Part shown: one piece after another, positions 1 through 9,814 of the stretch | Numbering within the stretch: position 1 is the first letter of the stretch | How the letters are laid out: each line of letters starts with the position of its first letter | Origin: Odobenus rosmarus divergens | Lineage: Eukaryota; Chordata; Mammalia; Carnivora; Odobenidae | NCBI RefSeq assembly: GCF_000321225.1 | Contig: NW_004451672.1 | Span: 1-64,000 of the forward strand | Direction of reading: 5' to 3' | DNA: 64,000 nucleotides | Notes under the pieces: model-generated | What the model saw: the letters and a program-made list of their open reading frames with translations, nothing else | The model's database searches: none | What the model was told of the DNA's origin: nothing | Made by a program: the position numbers and the translations under genes

Positions 1-155
1 GTCGCTTTTCTGTTCAGAGTGTTGTTACTATTCTTATCTTCGATCTCCTGTTGAGTTCGTAGGTGTTCAGAATGATTTGATCCCTATTCAGCTGAATTCC
101 TGAGACCAGACGAAATCCAGGTCTCCTACTCCTCCACCATCCTGCTCCCCCTCGA
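1..155 (-). mobile_element. LINE-1 5'UTR, 5' end of an element continuing past the left edge
   Basis: Read on the minus strand, this stretch matches my recollection of the start of carnivore LINE-1 5'UTRs. It has a GC-rich start with a GGAGCAGGATGGTGGAGGAG-like run, then 'GGAGACCTGGATTTCGTCTG', then the segment ending in CAGAAAAGCGAC at base 1. The 5' boundary lies near 155, where the sequence turns AT-rich and unrelated. Because the very 5' end is present, the element was not 5'-truncated on insertion. Its body lies outside the window, so its integrity cannot be judged. Confidence 0.8.
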
Positions 156-482
156 CCTAGAGTATTTCTTAATCATGGAACTGTCAGTTCATTGAGTAGA
201 CATAACTTCTTAGTTGTGTATGCATGCAAAAACACAGCTTCCAAAGCATGATGCAAGATTAGACAGAGCTGGAGATTTTGACAATTCTCCCTTGGACAAC
301 ATTCAGTAGGCATTAGCTGGTAAAGTTAAATGTTTGTTTTTCATGTATATAAACAGTCATTTAAAAAATCATTTGCACACCATTTTTCAATGTTTTCTTG
401 TTGTGGTGGTATAGTTTGTTGCTAATTTGTATTTTTGTAAGGCCTTGTATACAGGGACACAAAGTAGTTTTTATTAGAATTT
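156..482. other. No recognised feature
   Basis: AT-rich DNA with no reading frame, repeat family or motif that I can support. Confidence 0.5.
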
Positions 483-640
483 TAAACCTTTTTTCTATTT
501 AAAAAAGTGTCCTCATTTTAATGTGATTTTCATATGCAGGAATGTGTTTTTACTGTATCGTAAACCTTTTTTCTATTTTAAAAAGTGTCTTTACATTTTA
601 ATGTGATTTTCATATGCAGAAATGAGTTTTTACTGTATCA
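483..640. repeat. Imperfect tandem duplication, unit about 78-80 bp, two copies
   Basis: Copy 1 is 483-560 and copy 2 is 561-640. Both begin TAAACCTTTTTTCTATTT and end TTTTTACTGTATC, and share the central block 'ATGTGATTTTCATATGCAG'. They differ by a few substitutions and a 2-base length difference. The copies are directly adjacent, so this is a local tandem duplication rather than two insertions. Confidence 0.9.
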
Positions 641-1374
641 ATATTATCTTTTTTCTTAAGGATTTTGATATGTGAAAATTTTTCACCTTCATTCAAAAAT
701 ATTACTATTTAAATATATAATTATTTTCATGGTTTCTTTTTATATTTAAATATTTACTCCATCTATAGTTCATGTTCATGTATTGTATGAAAAAGTCATA
801 GTGTTGAGTTTCTTCCATGTATGAACCAATTATCATGCTATTCATTAACTAGGCATACTGCTAAATTATTGGAAATTTCACTCATTATATATCAAATATC
901 CTTTTAAATGGGTCTATTTTTAGGACTTCTGTTCTCCATTGATATGTCTGTTCTTGAATTAATACTTCTTTGAAACTTATTATAGCTTACAAAATATCTA
1001 GCTGTGAAATTCCTTTCTCATTATCTTTCTTCTATATTTCCTTGATTATTATGTCCTATTATTGCAGAAGAAATGTGTATTATATTGTCAAGTTTCAAAA
1101 TAAAAGCCATTTGGGATTTTGACTGAAATATAATTACATTTATATTATGTACTTTGCCCTATTTCTGATTTTAATAAAAATGTCTTTATTAGTTTCATTG
1201 TTGTGTGTGATGCTGATATTGAATCAAAACTGAAGCTCAGTTTTACATTAGTAAGATATGTTTATGTTTTTATAATAATATTAATAATTACAATGTATTG
1301 AATGCTTACCGTATGTCTGTGCCGGGCTCTATATTCGAAATGATGACAATGATAAAAAATTGTAATAATATAAT
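641..1374. other. AT-rich stretch, nothing recognised
   Basis: Very AT-rich, with short A/T runs only. A small ATAATAATATTAATAATTA tract lies near 1272. I see no gene or repeat that I can name. Confidence 0.5.
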
Positions 1375-1460
1375 CATAATCACAATTATTATCTTATACT
1401 TACTGTGTTCCAGACAGTGGATCAGGCTCCTTACCTGCCGTATTCCACTTTGCGTTCATG
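1375..1460 (-). repeat. Possible MIR SINE fragment
   Basis: The segment 'CTTACTGTGTTCCAGACAG' followed by GATCAGGCTCCTTACCTG resembles the reverse complement of the MIR core (TACTATGTGCCAGGCACT, then a CTTTACAT-like block). A second similar block, GCTTACCGTATGTCTGTGCC, lies just upstream at 1302. Both are short and diverged. Confidence 0.35.
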
Positions 1461-1847
1461 GGAGGAGCTCCATGGAGGACCCTGGTGCTCAAAGGACAGA
1501 GCGATGTGCTCAGAGTTCCCAGCACAGCCCAGTTTCCCAGCCACAGAGTGGAAGGCAGGAGGGAACAAAATCAGACATTTGTGTTCGGGGCTGGATGTTT
1601 CTCCTGCGTGGGGACAGCAGACCCACAGTTTCGAGCGCAGACTTGGGAGCAGTGTGAAGACGATACTTAAGGGTGTGTGGTATTGTTTTTGGGTTGAAAT
1701 GAACACACACCAGACTCAAGTTTGTTTAGACCAAAAAGCAAATTTAATATAAGAATACAAAGCTGTCTTGCCGAATCCGAGTGTCTGTGTGTGTGCATGA
1801 ACATAGGAGCATGCACACAGAAATGTACACATGTGCGCGTGTGTGTG

Positions 1848-1850
<3 letters not shown>
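1461..1850. other. No recognised gene; several overlapping short frames
   Basis: The GC content is higher and overlapping frames of 70-119 codons run on both strands. They overlap one another, show no family motif and run into the CA repeat. I read them as chance frames. Confidence 0.5.

Positions 1851-1896
<46 letters not shown>
1851..1896. repeat. (CA)n microsatellite
   Basis: An uninterrupted CA dinucleotide array of 23 units. It is preceded by a degenerate TG/CA-rich lead-in from about 1780. It explains the poly-Thr-His and poly-Cys-Val peptides read on the two strands here. Confidence 0.98.
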
Positions 1897-1898
<2 letters not shown>

Positions 1899-1963
1899 GA
1901 GTTCAGGAGTCACTGAACCAGGGGACTGGAACAGTGCCTTGGGGACTCTCTGTCCCTGCACTC

Positions 1964-2132
1964 TGTTCTTCCCCGTGTCCCTCTGACTCTCCTTCCCTTC
2001 TCCCCTTCCTCCTCCCTCTGGCTTCTTTCCCTTCCTCCTCCCTCAGATTCTCCTCCTCCCTCTGACTCTCTCCTCCCTTCTCTTTTTCCTCCTCCTTCGG
2101 ACTTTCTTCTCTCTCTCTCTATATATATATAT
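1964..2132. repeat. Pyrimidine-rich degenerate tandem tract ending in (CT)n(AT)n
   Basis: Nearly pure C/T sequence built of loosely repeated CTTCCTCCTCCCTCTGACT-like units. It ends in a CT run to 2120 followed by an AT run from 2121 to 2132. One strand is polypurine, which could form triplex structures (inference). Confidence 0.85.
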
Positions 2133-2814
2133 AATTTGTATATTATTTTTTATATAATGTAAAATTCAGGACTCTCTCCAGATAAAACTATAAAGTAGAT
2201 ATAACTATTTTCAACAAATAATTATGTTATATGCAACTACAAGGGAAGGAGAATCTTACTATCAGAAGATTATCTCAGATGGGTTTTATAAACTTTCTTA
2301 ATTAGTTTGGTCCCTAAAGTTTATTGATATTCACTGAATGAAGCCCTTCTGTTCTTTGCTGTATTTGGAAAGGAGTGCTTATCAATTCCCTATAAGCAAT
2401 GCACTTCTGTCCTCAGATACAATTTGACCCTATGGCACGACTTACTTGGGGTATACTGAAGATTAAATGGGGGCCGATGGTGTAGTTTTAAGAGGTATCT
2501 CTTGATGCGAGATGCCAGGGGCTTGAGATTCAGAGAACAGTCTTAGAATACCGAGTTCCACATGTCACACATTCCCTGGCATGGCGGGCACCGTGCCGCC
2601 TGGGAACCCCCTTCCTTCATGTGCTCCAGAGAGGGAGCTGGGGAATGAAGACAGACCTGCAGTTCAGGGGCATGCTGAAAGGTATTGCTTTGTGGACTGA
2701 TCTCAACTTCATCTCATTCCTGACTGACTGCTGGAAACCCACCACGCAAGGTCCAGGCATTTACAGCATCGACTCTCCAGTGGGGAGGCAGACATAGAAA
2801 CTAACTCAGTCTTG
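2133..2814. other. No recognised feature
   Basis: Mixed-composition sequence with no supported gene. The stretch 2470-2680 is more GC-rich but matches no family that I know. Confidence 0.45.
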
Positions 2815-3270
2815 AAGAGCTATCTGTGCCCCACGTCCACAGCAGCCCAGATGCAGAAGCAACCCAAGTGTGCATTCACGGATGGATGGTTAAAGAAAAT
2901 GTGGATTATACACACACTGGAGTGTTGTGCAGCCTTTAACAGGAGGCAATCCTGACACATCCTGAAACACGGATGGGCCTGGGGGGCATCGTGCTCAGTG
3001 AAATAAGCCAGTCACAGAAGGACAAACACTGTACGCATCCACTTATATGTAGAATCTACAGTGGTCCAACCCACCGTGTCAGGCAGTGACTGCCAGGGGC
3101 TGGGAGTGGGGACCAGAAGATGCTAATCAGCAAGCATGAAGTTTCAGTTACTCAAAGTAAGTTCTAGGGATATGCTGTAGGACATGGCACCTGTAATTAG
3201 TGCTTGTCTAAAATTTAAGGCAAGAGATCTCATGTTATGTGTTCTTAATCCAGTAGAAAAAAATGGGGAC
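2815..3270 (+). mobile_element. Old LINE-1 3' end (end of ORF2 plus 3'UTR)
   Basis: The blocks are in LINE-1 order: CACAGCAGCCCAGATGCAGA, CAACCCAAGTGTGCATTCA, GGATGGATGGTTAAAGAAAA, ATGTGGATTATACACACACT and GAAATAAGCCAGTCACAGA. Then come the typical old L1 3'UTR phrase GACTGCCAGGGGCTGGGAG and 'TTAATCCAGTAGAAAAAAAT'-like sequence. Many substitutions mark it as an ancient L1M-type copy with no coding capacity. Confidence 0.85.
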
Positions 3271-4529
3271 AATTTTAATCATGCTGTTTGATGTGCTCTT
3301 CAGTGAACCAATTGTGATATCCTGAAGGTGAAAAGGGTCCATGAAGAAATATCAGCTGTGGGAGGGTGAGAGGCAGGGACGCCCTCCCAGAGGATGTCCC
3401 CAGGGGATACATGTCATCACAAATTTGTCCAAACCCGTGCAGTGCACGACCCCATGAGATAGCCCCAAGGTAAGCTCTGGACATTGGGTGATGATGACAT
3501 GTCTACATAGATTCATCAACTATGACAAACGTGCCACTCTGTTGAGGGATGTATTAACTTTTGTCTTTGTTTTTCATAGAAAGCATATGTATTCCAATAT
3601 TAAACTCCTCAGTTCCTAAATACTCCAGAAATCATAACGAAATAGGTGCCTACATCTGAGTCCAGAATCACCATGACTGGCATGGCTACGAAGCTGATGC
3701 ATGGAGCCATACCTCACTGGGGACGCAGTACCGAGAGCCGTGTCGCCATGGGCAGGAGATCTCCTACAAAGATGGGCAACGCCCCTGGGATGCTGTGAAC
3801 AAAATAAAGCTCAGCCTACTTTTTTTCCTTCAATTTGCACTGAAATTTTCTTCCTAGACAATTCATTAAAACTGTGCAAAAATGCACCCTGCTTTTATGT
3901 GAACAGAGCAAGTTCCTAGATTCTGGTAATTACAAAAGGGTCTTCATGTTCATCAATGCCTGGCAGTACGCTCACCAATCATGTGGGACCCAAGATTGCT
4001 GTTCATTACATGGGCTACCTAGCACCTGGGCTCCCACCCCTAAATGCCAGGAGAGTTTCCCATTCATTTAAACTCTCTTTTTTTTATGGGGATATTGATA
4101 TTGGGGGAGGCCAAGCACACGTGGGGGCAGGAGGTATATGGCAAATCTCTGTTTCTTACCTTCAACATTACTGTGATCCTAAAACTACTCTAGGAAAAAG
4201 AAATAAGTTTACCCAAAGAGGAGGGTGGTGGGGTGAGCAGCTTCTGGGGGAAGAAACCACAAGTGTAATAGCATTCACCCCCAGAGCACAGAACGGATTG
4301 TCTTTGGGAAGCAGTCTCTTTTGCCATCTTAATACCACAGGTTCCCAACCAACATCACAAAATGCGTGCGTTCTATGTTAAATGTACACAATGGGTTACT
4401 TTTTCCTAAGTTACAGATAATTTAATTCATGTTACCTCATTAACGTAACACACCTTGTATCTTTACAAGGATCCTAATAAATTAATCATGAAATAGTAAA
4501 TGTTGACCATTAGAGGAGATATCCATACA
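3271..4529. other. No recognised gene or repeat
   Basis: It contains frames of 60-141 codons on the plus strand (for example 3956-4381) that show no domain or motif. An AATAAAGCT string at 3804 resembles a polyadenylation signal but has no supporting context. Nothing further can be supported. Confidence 0.45.
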
Positions 4530-4600
4530 GACGTGTGTGCATGTATATGTTGGCTATATGTACATACACACGTGTGTGCGCGTGCATGTGTATGTGTGAT
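4530..4600. repeat. Degenerate TG/CA/TA-rich tract
   Basis: Interrupted GTGTGTGCATGTATATG, ACATACACACGTGTGTGCG and GTGCATGTGTATGTGTG runs. They look like an old, decayed dinucleotide repeat. Confidence 0.75.
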
Positions 4601-4654
4601 TGGGGTCTGGGGGGTCTAAGTCATCTGTACAGAAGGCCAGGCCAATGGTCCTCA

Positions 4655-4991
4655 TCTGTTCAGGCTGCTATAAAACAGCACAGACCTAGCAGCTTAAACA
4701 ACAGACGTGTATTCCTCTCAGCTCTGGAGGCTGGACGTCCAAGCAGATCTGGGGTCTGGTGAGACCCCCTTCTTGGTTCATAGATGGGGTCTTCTCCCTG
4801 TGTCCTTCCATGAGGGTAGGGGCGAGGGGGCTCCCCGGGGTCTCAGTTATGAGGACACTAATCCCATCCTGGGAGGTCCCCCTCATGACCTCATCACCGC
4901 CCAGAGACCCCGCCTCCTCACACCATCACTGGGGGTTAGATTTCAACATATGGATTTGGGGGAGGGACACAAATATTCAGTTCCCAGCACC
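4655..4991 (+). repeat. Ancient interspersed repeat of the 'GCTGCCATAACA' type, copy 1
   Basis: It starts TTCAGGCTGCTATAAAACAG and continues CTTAAACAACAGACGTGTAT and TCAGCTCTGGAGGCTGGACG. Near the 3' end come ATGACCTCATCACCGCC and TTAGATTTCAACATATGGAT, then CACAAATATTCAGTTCCCAG. I know this as a common ancient mammalian repeat but cannot assign the family name with certainty. Two more copies in the same orientation lie at 20785-21190 and 29015-29337. Confidence 0.75.
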
Positions 4992-6599
4992 ATTTCGTCC
5001 TCTCCCCTAAATTCCCAGGGGGCAGATCTGGCTTACGAAAATATTTTACATACTTACAACTATGTGAACCATTCAGGTGATCCAAGTCTAAGGGAATAAC
5101 ATCATCAAATGTAGGACTTGATGGCTCTTAGAAAACTCACAAAATTATTAAACAAAACAAGAAAATATATAGTTTGTTATCTGCTAAAAGTTATATAAAA
5201 TGACAGCCATGACTCACAAGATTAATATTTCCTTACCCTCCCTCCCCAAAATGGAGCCTTTACAGGGTAATTCTAAACTACCTGAGGAGACAAAACCCAC
5301 AAATGATCCACTGAGAAGCCCATGGCTGTGGTGCAGAGAACCTCCGTGTGGGCTGCGCTGACCCTTACACCCTGCACCTTATACCCCACACCCCTGCAGC
5401 CCTACACCCCACACCTGGGCATGGCCAGCTTCAGAGCCAAAGGGCATTCAGATACCTCCAGGCCACTGATGCCACACCCTTTCCAGCCAGACCTCTGACG
5501 TATAAACACATGCCCATTTCCACAGGTTAATAATGTAGCAATTGTACATCACAATTTCTATGCGGTCACATATTATGTCTTCTCGTCTGTGTTCCCAGGA
5601 ACCTTGCGGGGTGACCCAGGAGAGGTCCCCAATGGCTCCTAGCTAAATGATGGAAGAGGAACGATGGAAATGGAAGCTCGGAATCAGCATCTTCACTGTG
5701 GGATGATCTCATGGTGCTACAATTTCCACGCTCCATGACCCCTTTGACTCTAGGATAAAATTTGAGCTACACCCTTTTACCATGTTAATAGCTCAGTGTC
5801 TGTGTCAACCACACCCTGAGAAACCCTCCACTCTGGAAGGAAAACCAGCTCCATCTCTCCTTCACCAATTCTGTCTTTCCGATCTCAACACTGCATTTTT
5901 CAAGGCGTCTTCTCTCTCTTGACTTTCCTAAAATTACCCTGTGCCTGATTGTCACATTAGCCAGAAGATCAGGGAACGCTAAATGTGAAGTGATATTCTT
6001 GTTCCTCACACATCTTAGGACAAAGCTATTCTTAGATTTCGTCCCAGATTCAAGGTGATTTACAATTCTCACATCAACAGAGGCATTATCTCCCAGGGAG
6101 CAATCTCCTCATCCACTAATTGAGAAGAAAAGTTAGGTCCTCGCACGGCACCGTGTGAGATGAGCAGACGGAGAATGAAATGCGGTCTCTGGGGTGAGCC
6201 TGCACCTGCCCCTGCGGCACATCCAGGGAAGGGGGCTGGCGGTGGTCAGTTTGAAATTTGGGGATGGATCAAGGAGAATTCAAGAGTGCCAGGAGCTTCA
6301 TGGAACTGAAACTCCTCAAACTAACTGGGAACTTGAGGCAAAACTGAAGAAGAGATGGGGCCGCTGTGCTCTAGGAGGCGGCCTGTCTGCAGTTCCATCC
6401 AGGGCTGGACCCACTCTGTTGGAAATACAAAACATGCAGAGAGCTTGCAGGCTCGGGAGCCTGCAGACCAGCCCCCATTCAGGCGATAGTGAGACACACG
6501 CAGCTTCCTGTTCACACGACACACTCACACAGACTGTTCACGGGACTGGGATGTGGATGCCACACATCCTGTTTCCCAGTCCGGCCACCTAACCTAAGG
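4992..6599. other. No recognised gene or repeat
   Basis: Includes a short C/A-rich stretch at 5365-5420 with repeated CCCTACACCCCACAC-like wording. Also present are frames of 60-132 codons (5785-6072 minus, 6194-6592 plus) with no recognisable motif and competing frames opposite them. I call no gene. Confidence 0.45.
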
Positions 6600-6670
6600 C
6601 ACTGCTATGACTTTCCCAAGGTCCTCAGGCCAGGAGATGGACCCAGGACTCCTAGCTCTGAGTTACAGTA
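6600..6670 (-). repeat. Possible MIR fragment
   Basis: ACTTTCCCAAGGTCCTCAGG followed by AGATGGACCCAGGACTCCTA and GCTCTGAGT resembles the reverse complement of the tRNA-related part of MIR (CTTGCCCAAGGTCACACAGC, then the CCCAGGTCTGTCTGACT region). It is short and diverged. Confidence 0.5.
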
Positions 6671-7529
6671 CTTATTTCCCGGTACCATGTAGTAATAAAA
6701 ATGATACATGGTACTGCATAGACTCGGGCTTCAACCAAAACTCTAAAATTTAGACTTCATGGCAGTTTTACAAAATAATGATTCTTCATTTAACCTACAG
6801 ATCTAATTTCATAGTCATGTTATATAGGAGTTATGAAGACAACTGTTCTCTCTTTAGTGAAACCATGTCCCTGAAAGCATAGGCATCTGTCAGAATTTAA
6901 CCCGAGATACACAGAGAGATTTTGGGGGAGAATGTGGCTCACGTGACTGTGGGATGGTCGGGCCCATCCCCATCCTGCCACTGGGCTCTCGGGAAGGGCC
7001 AGTGCGGGGAAGCCTCCGTTCACAGGTGCTGGGCTCCTTCTCAAGGAAGCTCAGCTTCTTCTGGGGGCTCTAGGCTGACCCACACAGGTAATACTGGCAG
7101 GCAGCATTTGCCCCACAGAGCGCACATAGGATCACTTCTCCTGGCCCCCAGTTTCTCCCCTTTGTTTGCCTCCCCAGCCTCGGCCAGGCCCAGGTGGCAG
7201 CTCACCACCTCTCCCCAGCCCTCACCGGAAGGCGCCTGCTGGATCTCTTACTGCGCAGGGACAGTGTTCTCTCCAAGGCCACTTTTATAAACCTTTGGAA
7301 TGGCTGGCTGGTTTACTCTATGACCTCTCCAAAGCAACACATATGCTCTCTGGTGAGAAGTGGCCTTAAACTTCATTCATCAGCGAGCTTCATGCTAAGA
7401 CTGGAACATCTGGAGAAGATTTGGGGAAACAGCAGGAAGAGTGCTGGTGATTTTCAAGTCAAACCATACCTGACAATTGTCTGCTACTACCCATAAGGCA
7501 GGGCTGGTTTCAAACTTCTGTTTGGTGGG
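6671..7529. other. No recognised gene or repeat
   Basis: GC-richer stretch at 6920-7290 with overlapping frames on both strands (up to 122 codons) that look like chance frames. No domain or splice structure stands out. Confidence 0.45.
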
Positions 7530-7770
7530 TATGTGTATATACAGATATATCCAATGTGGTATGTACAGTATCTCATAAAATACACTGCACTTACATTAAC
7601 CGTATATTGCATATATACACAGACATTTTTTGGACGTATAATGTGTATACATATGTGCACACTATATATACACATAGACATCACATACAGTATAAACGGA
7701 CATGCACATACCTTCACAAACTATATATACATATATATACATGTTGTATAAATATGTGTGTCTGTACATA
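7530..7770. repeat. Degenerate TA/CA/TG-rich tract
   Basis: Alternating purine-pyrimidine runs such as TATATATACATATATATAC and GTATACATATGTGCACAC, interrupted by unrelated bases. It is an old compound dinucleotide repeat. The Tyr/Ile/Cys-rich frames here are by-products of it. Confidence 0.75.
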
Positions 7771-9814
7771 TATTTTTCCTCCCAAAATTGCATTTACTGG
7801 AGTGTTAAGGTCTGGTTATGTGGGCTGCAAGTTGGCCCTCCCCTGACAAACAGGAATTCATCTTTGTTCACTTTTGACACAAAGCATTTATTATCCTCAG
7901 TGTTACTGCATGATTTCTGGCTCCTTTTGGATACAGTTGATGCCAAAAGTCGTTTGCACTTATCTGACAGTGACAATTTGAGGCTACCTCTAGGATGTGT
8001 CCACAGTTTTTCTGTTTTTATACAGATGACTGCATATTTTAATGGCAGGCCAAGGTAAGGATCTGGGGCACAGCTCATAAAGAACCACACAAACACAAAT
8101 CATTTTCAGATGGGTTTGGAAAACATAAAATGTTGGAAAACTTCCTCTCTCTTTCAGAGCCTTTTGTAAAATGATTGCCTCCAGAGCCACTAGGTGCATT
8201 TAATTTTTAATGTGTTGTGTTGATTTCAAGATGGTGCAGGATCCCACTGTTAATTACGAGCATGCGCCTCTTCTGTTTATCAGTGGCACCTGCTGGATGG
8301 TGGCAGTGCGGGTCACACTCTGGATGTTGCTCCCATAAACCAGACGCTGTGAGGAAGAAAAGGGACACGGGTTTATCTTTAATGATGGGAAAGTCTACCT
8401 CCTTCAAGAAAGACATTCTAAGAGCTGAATCAAATATTTGATTTTCTACTAAACTACAAACTGAAAACCGTTTTTAACAAATGCCATCATTAGAGCCACC
8501 TGAACAAGGACTTTACGAGGACTCTGTATTATTGCCTAAAGTCCAATTTAAAATCACTTAACTTGTCACCTTAGGTGTTTTATCTATTGATTGGGCATCA
8601 ATATTTAATCCTCTGTTTCTGAAGAAATTGCAACATAATAGACCTTCTTCAGTGCTTTTTTTTAAAAAAAAATCCACTTCTGGTGTCTATATTTAGAATA
8701 TAATTTTCAAGATTTTGCTTTTTAGAGAAAGTACTTTTTCTAAGATATATTTTCTGTCAAAGAGTATTTTGGAGCTTTATGTTGATTTAACTTCTCTTTG
8801 GAGTCTTATTTTAACCTCTGTGTTCATAAAAGATCAAAATGCAATTTCTTTCACCCGTCTCAAAAATTAGAGTGTATCTCTCCCTGTAGTCTCAGGACCC
8901 TTCCATGCTGACTGGCGGGGTTTCAGGCATTTTGCGGACTCCTGGCAATCTGATGCCGTACCTTTCCTGTTGAATGGGGGTGAAGTGGTCCTATCTCATT
9001 GGCATCAGTCCTGGGTATATGTACAGATGCGTATAGGTCTGTGGATGATCTATAGATGAGAAAGACGTGGTTTTCATATTTAGGAATTAATAGGCTTAAG
9101 ATGACCCAGATTCTTGGTTTGTTTATTGCTTTGTGTTTAATTTAGCATTTATAGAAATGGTAAATACAGAAATGAGTTTGCTCAGAAGCTATACCATCAG
9201 CTAACGAAATAATTTCTTCAATGTTTCCAAGCTCCTTTGGGAAATTAGATGAATTACTACTTGAGCGTTTGGAGACTTACTCTTTTCTTTTTTTTTCTTT
9301 AGGAAACTTTATTCCTCAACTTAAACAATTATGTTATTTATATTTTTAATCTGTTTTCCTGATGAACCCATTTTAGGAAACCCCTGTGAAAAGAGATGCT
9401 CTGACTTACATTTTTCTAACATCTCCTTCGCTACTGAATTCAACAGGTGTGTCTGACTCCCTGCCAGTCCAGGTCAGGATGTCATGGGCTTTCCCAGCAA
9501 TATCTGTGGCTACCCCAGCCAGGGAACTAAAAATATGCTGAGTGTTCCAGAGCCTCCAGAATCGTGCCCAACTTCCAAGGTCAGCATGAAGGTTGTGTGA
9601 CAGGGATTAAGCCCTGAACATCAGATAGTGAGGTTGAATACTGCGTTTCCACTCCTGGCTACTTATTGATTTCTCTCAGCCAGCTTATCAGTAACGTGGC
9701 TGTATTAAGAGTGCATTCTTCCCAGGTGTAATTTGGACATTAAAAATCTCTATCAATGGAAAGTTTTGTTTTTCTTCTGAGAGAAATGGCTTTACCGTAT
9801 TCTTTTATTTCCCT
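7771..9814. other. No recognised gene or repeat
   Basis: About 2 kb of mostly AT-rich DNA. Frames of 69-118 codons at 7702-8441 lie opposite each other and show no motif. A poly-T/poly-A junction is at 8660. Nothing can be named. Confidence 0.45.
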
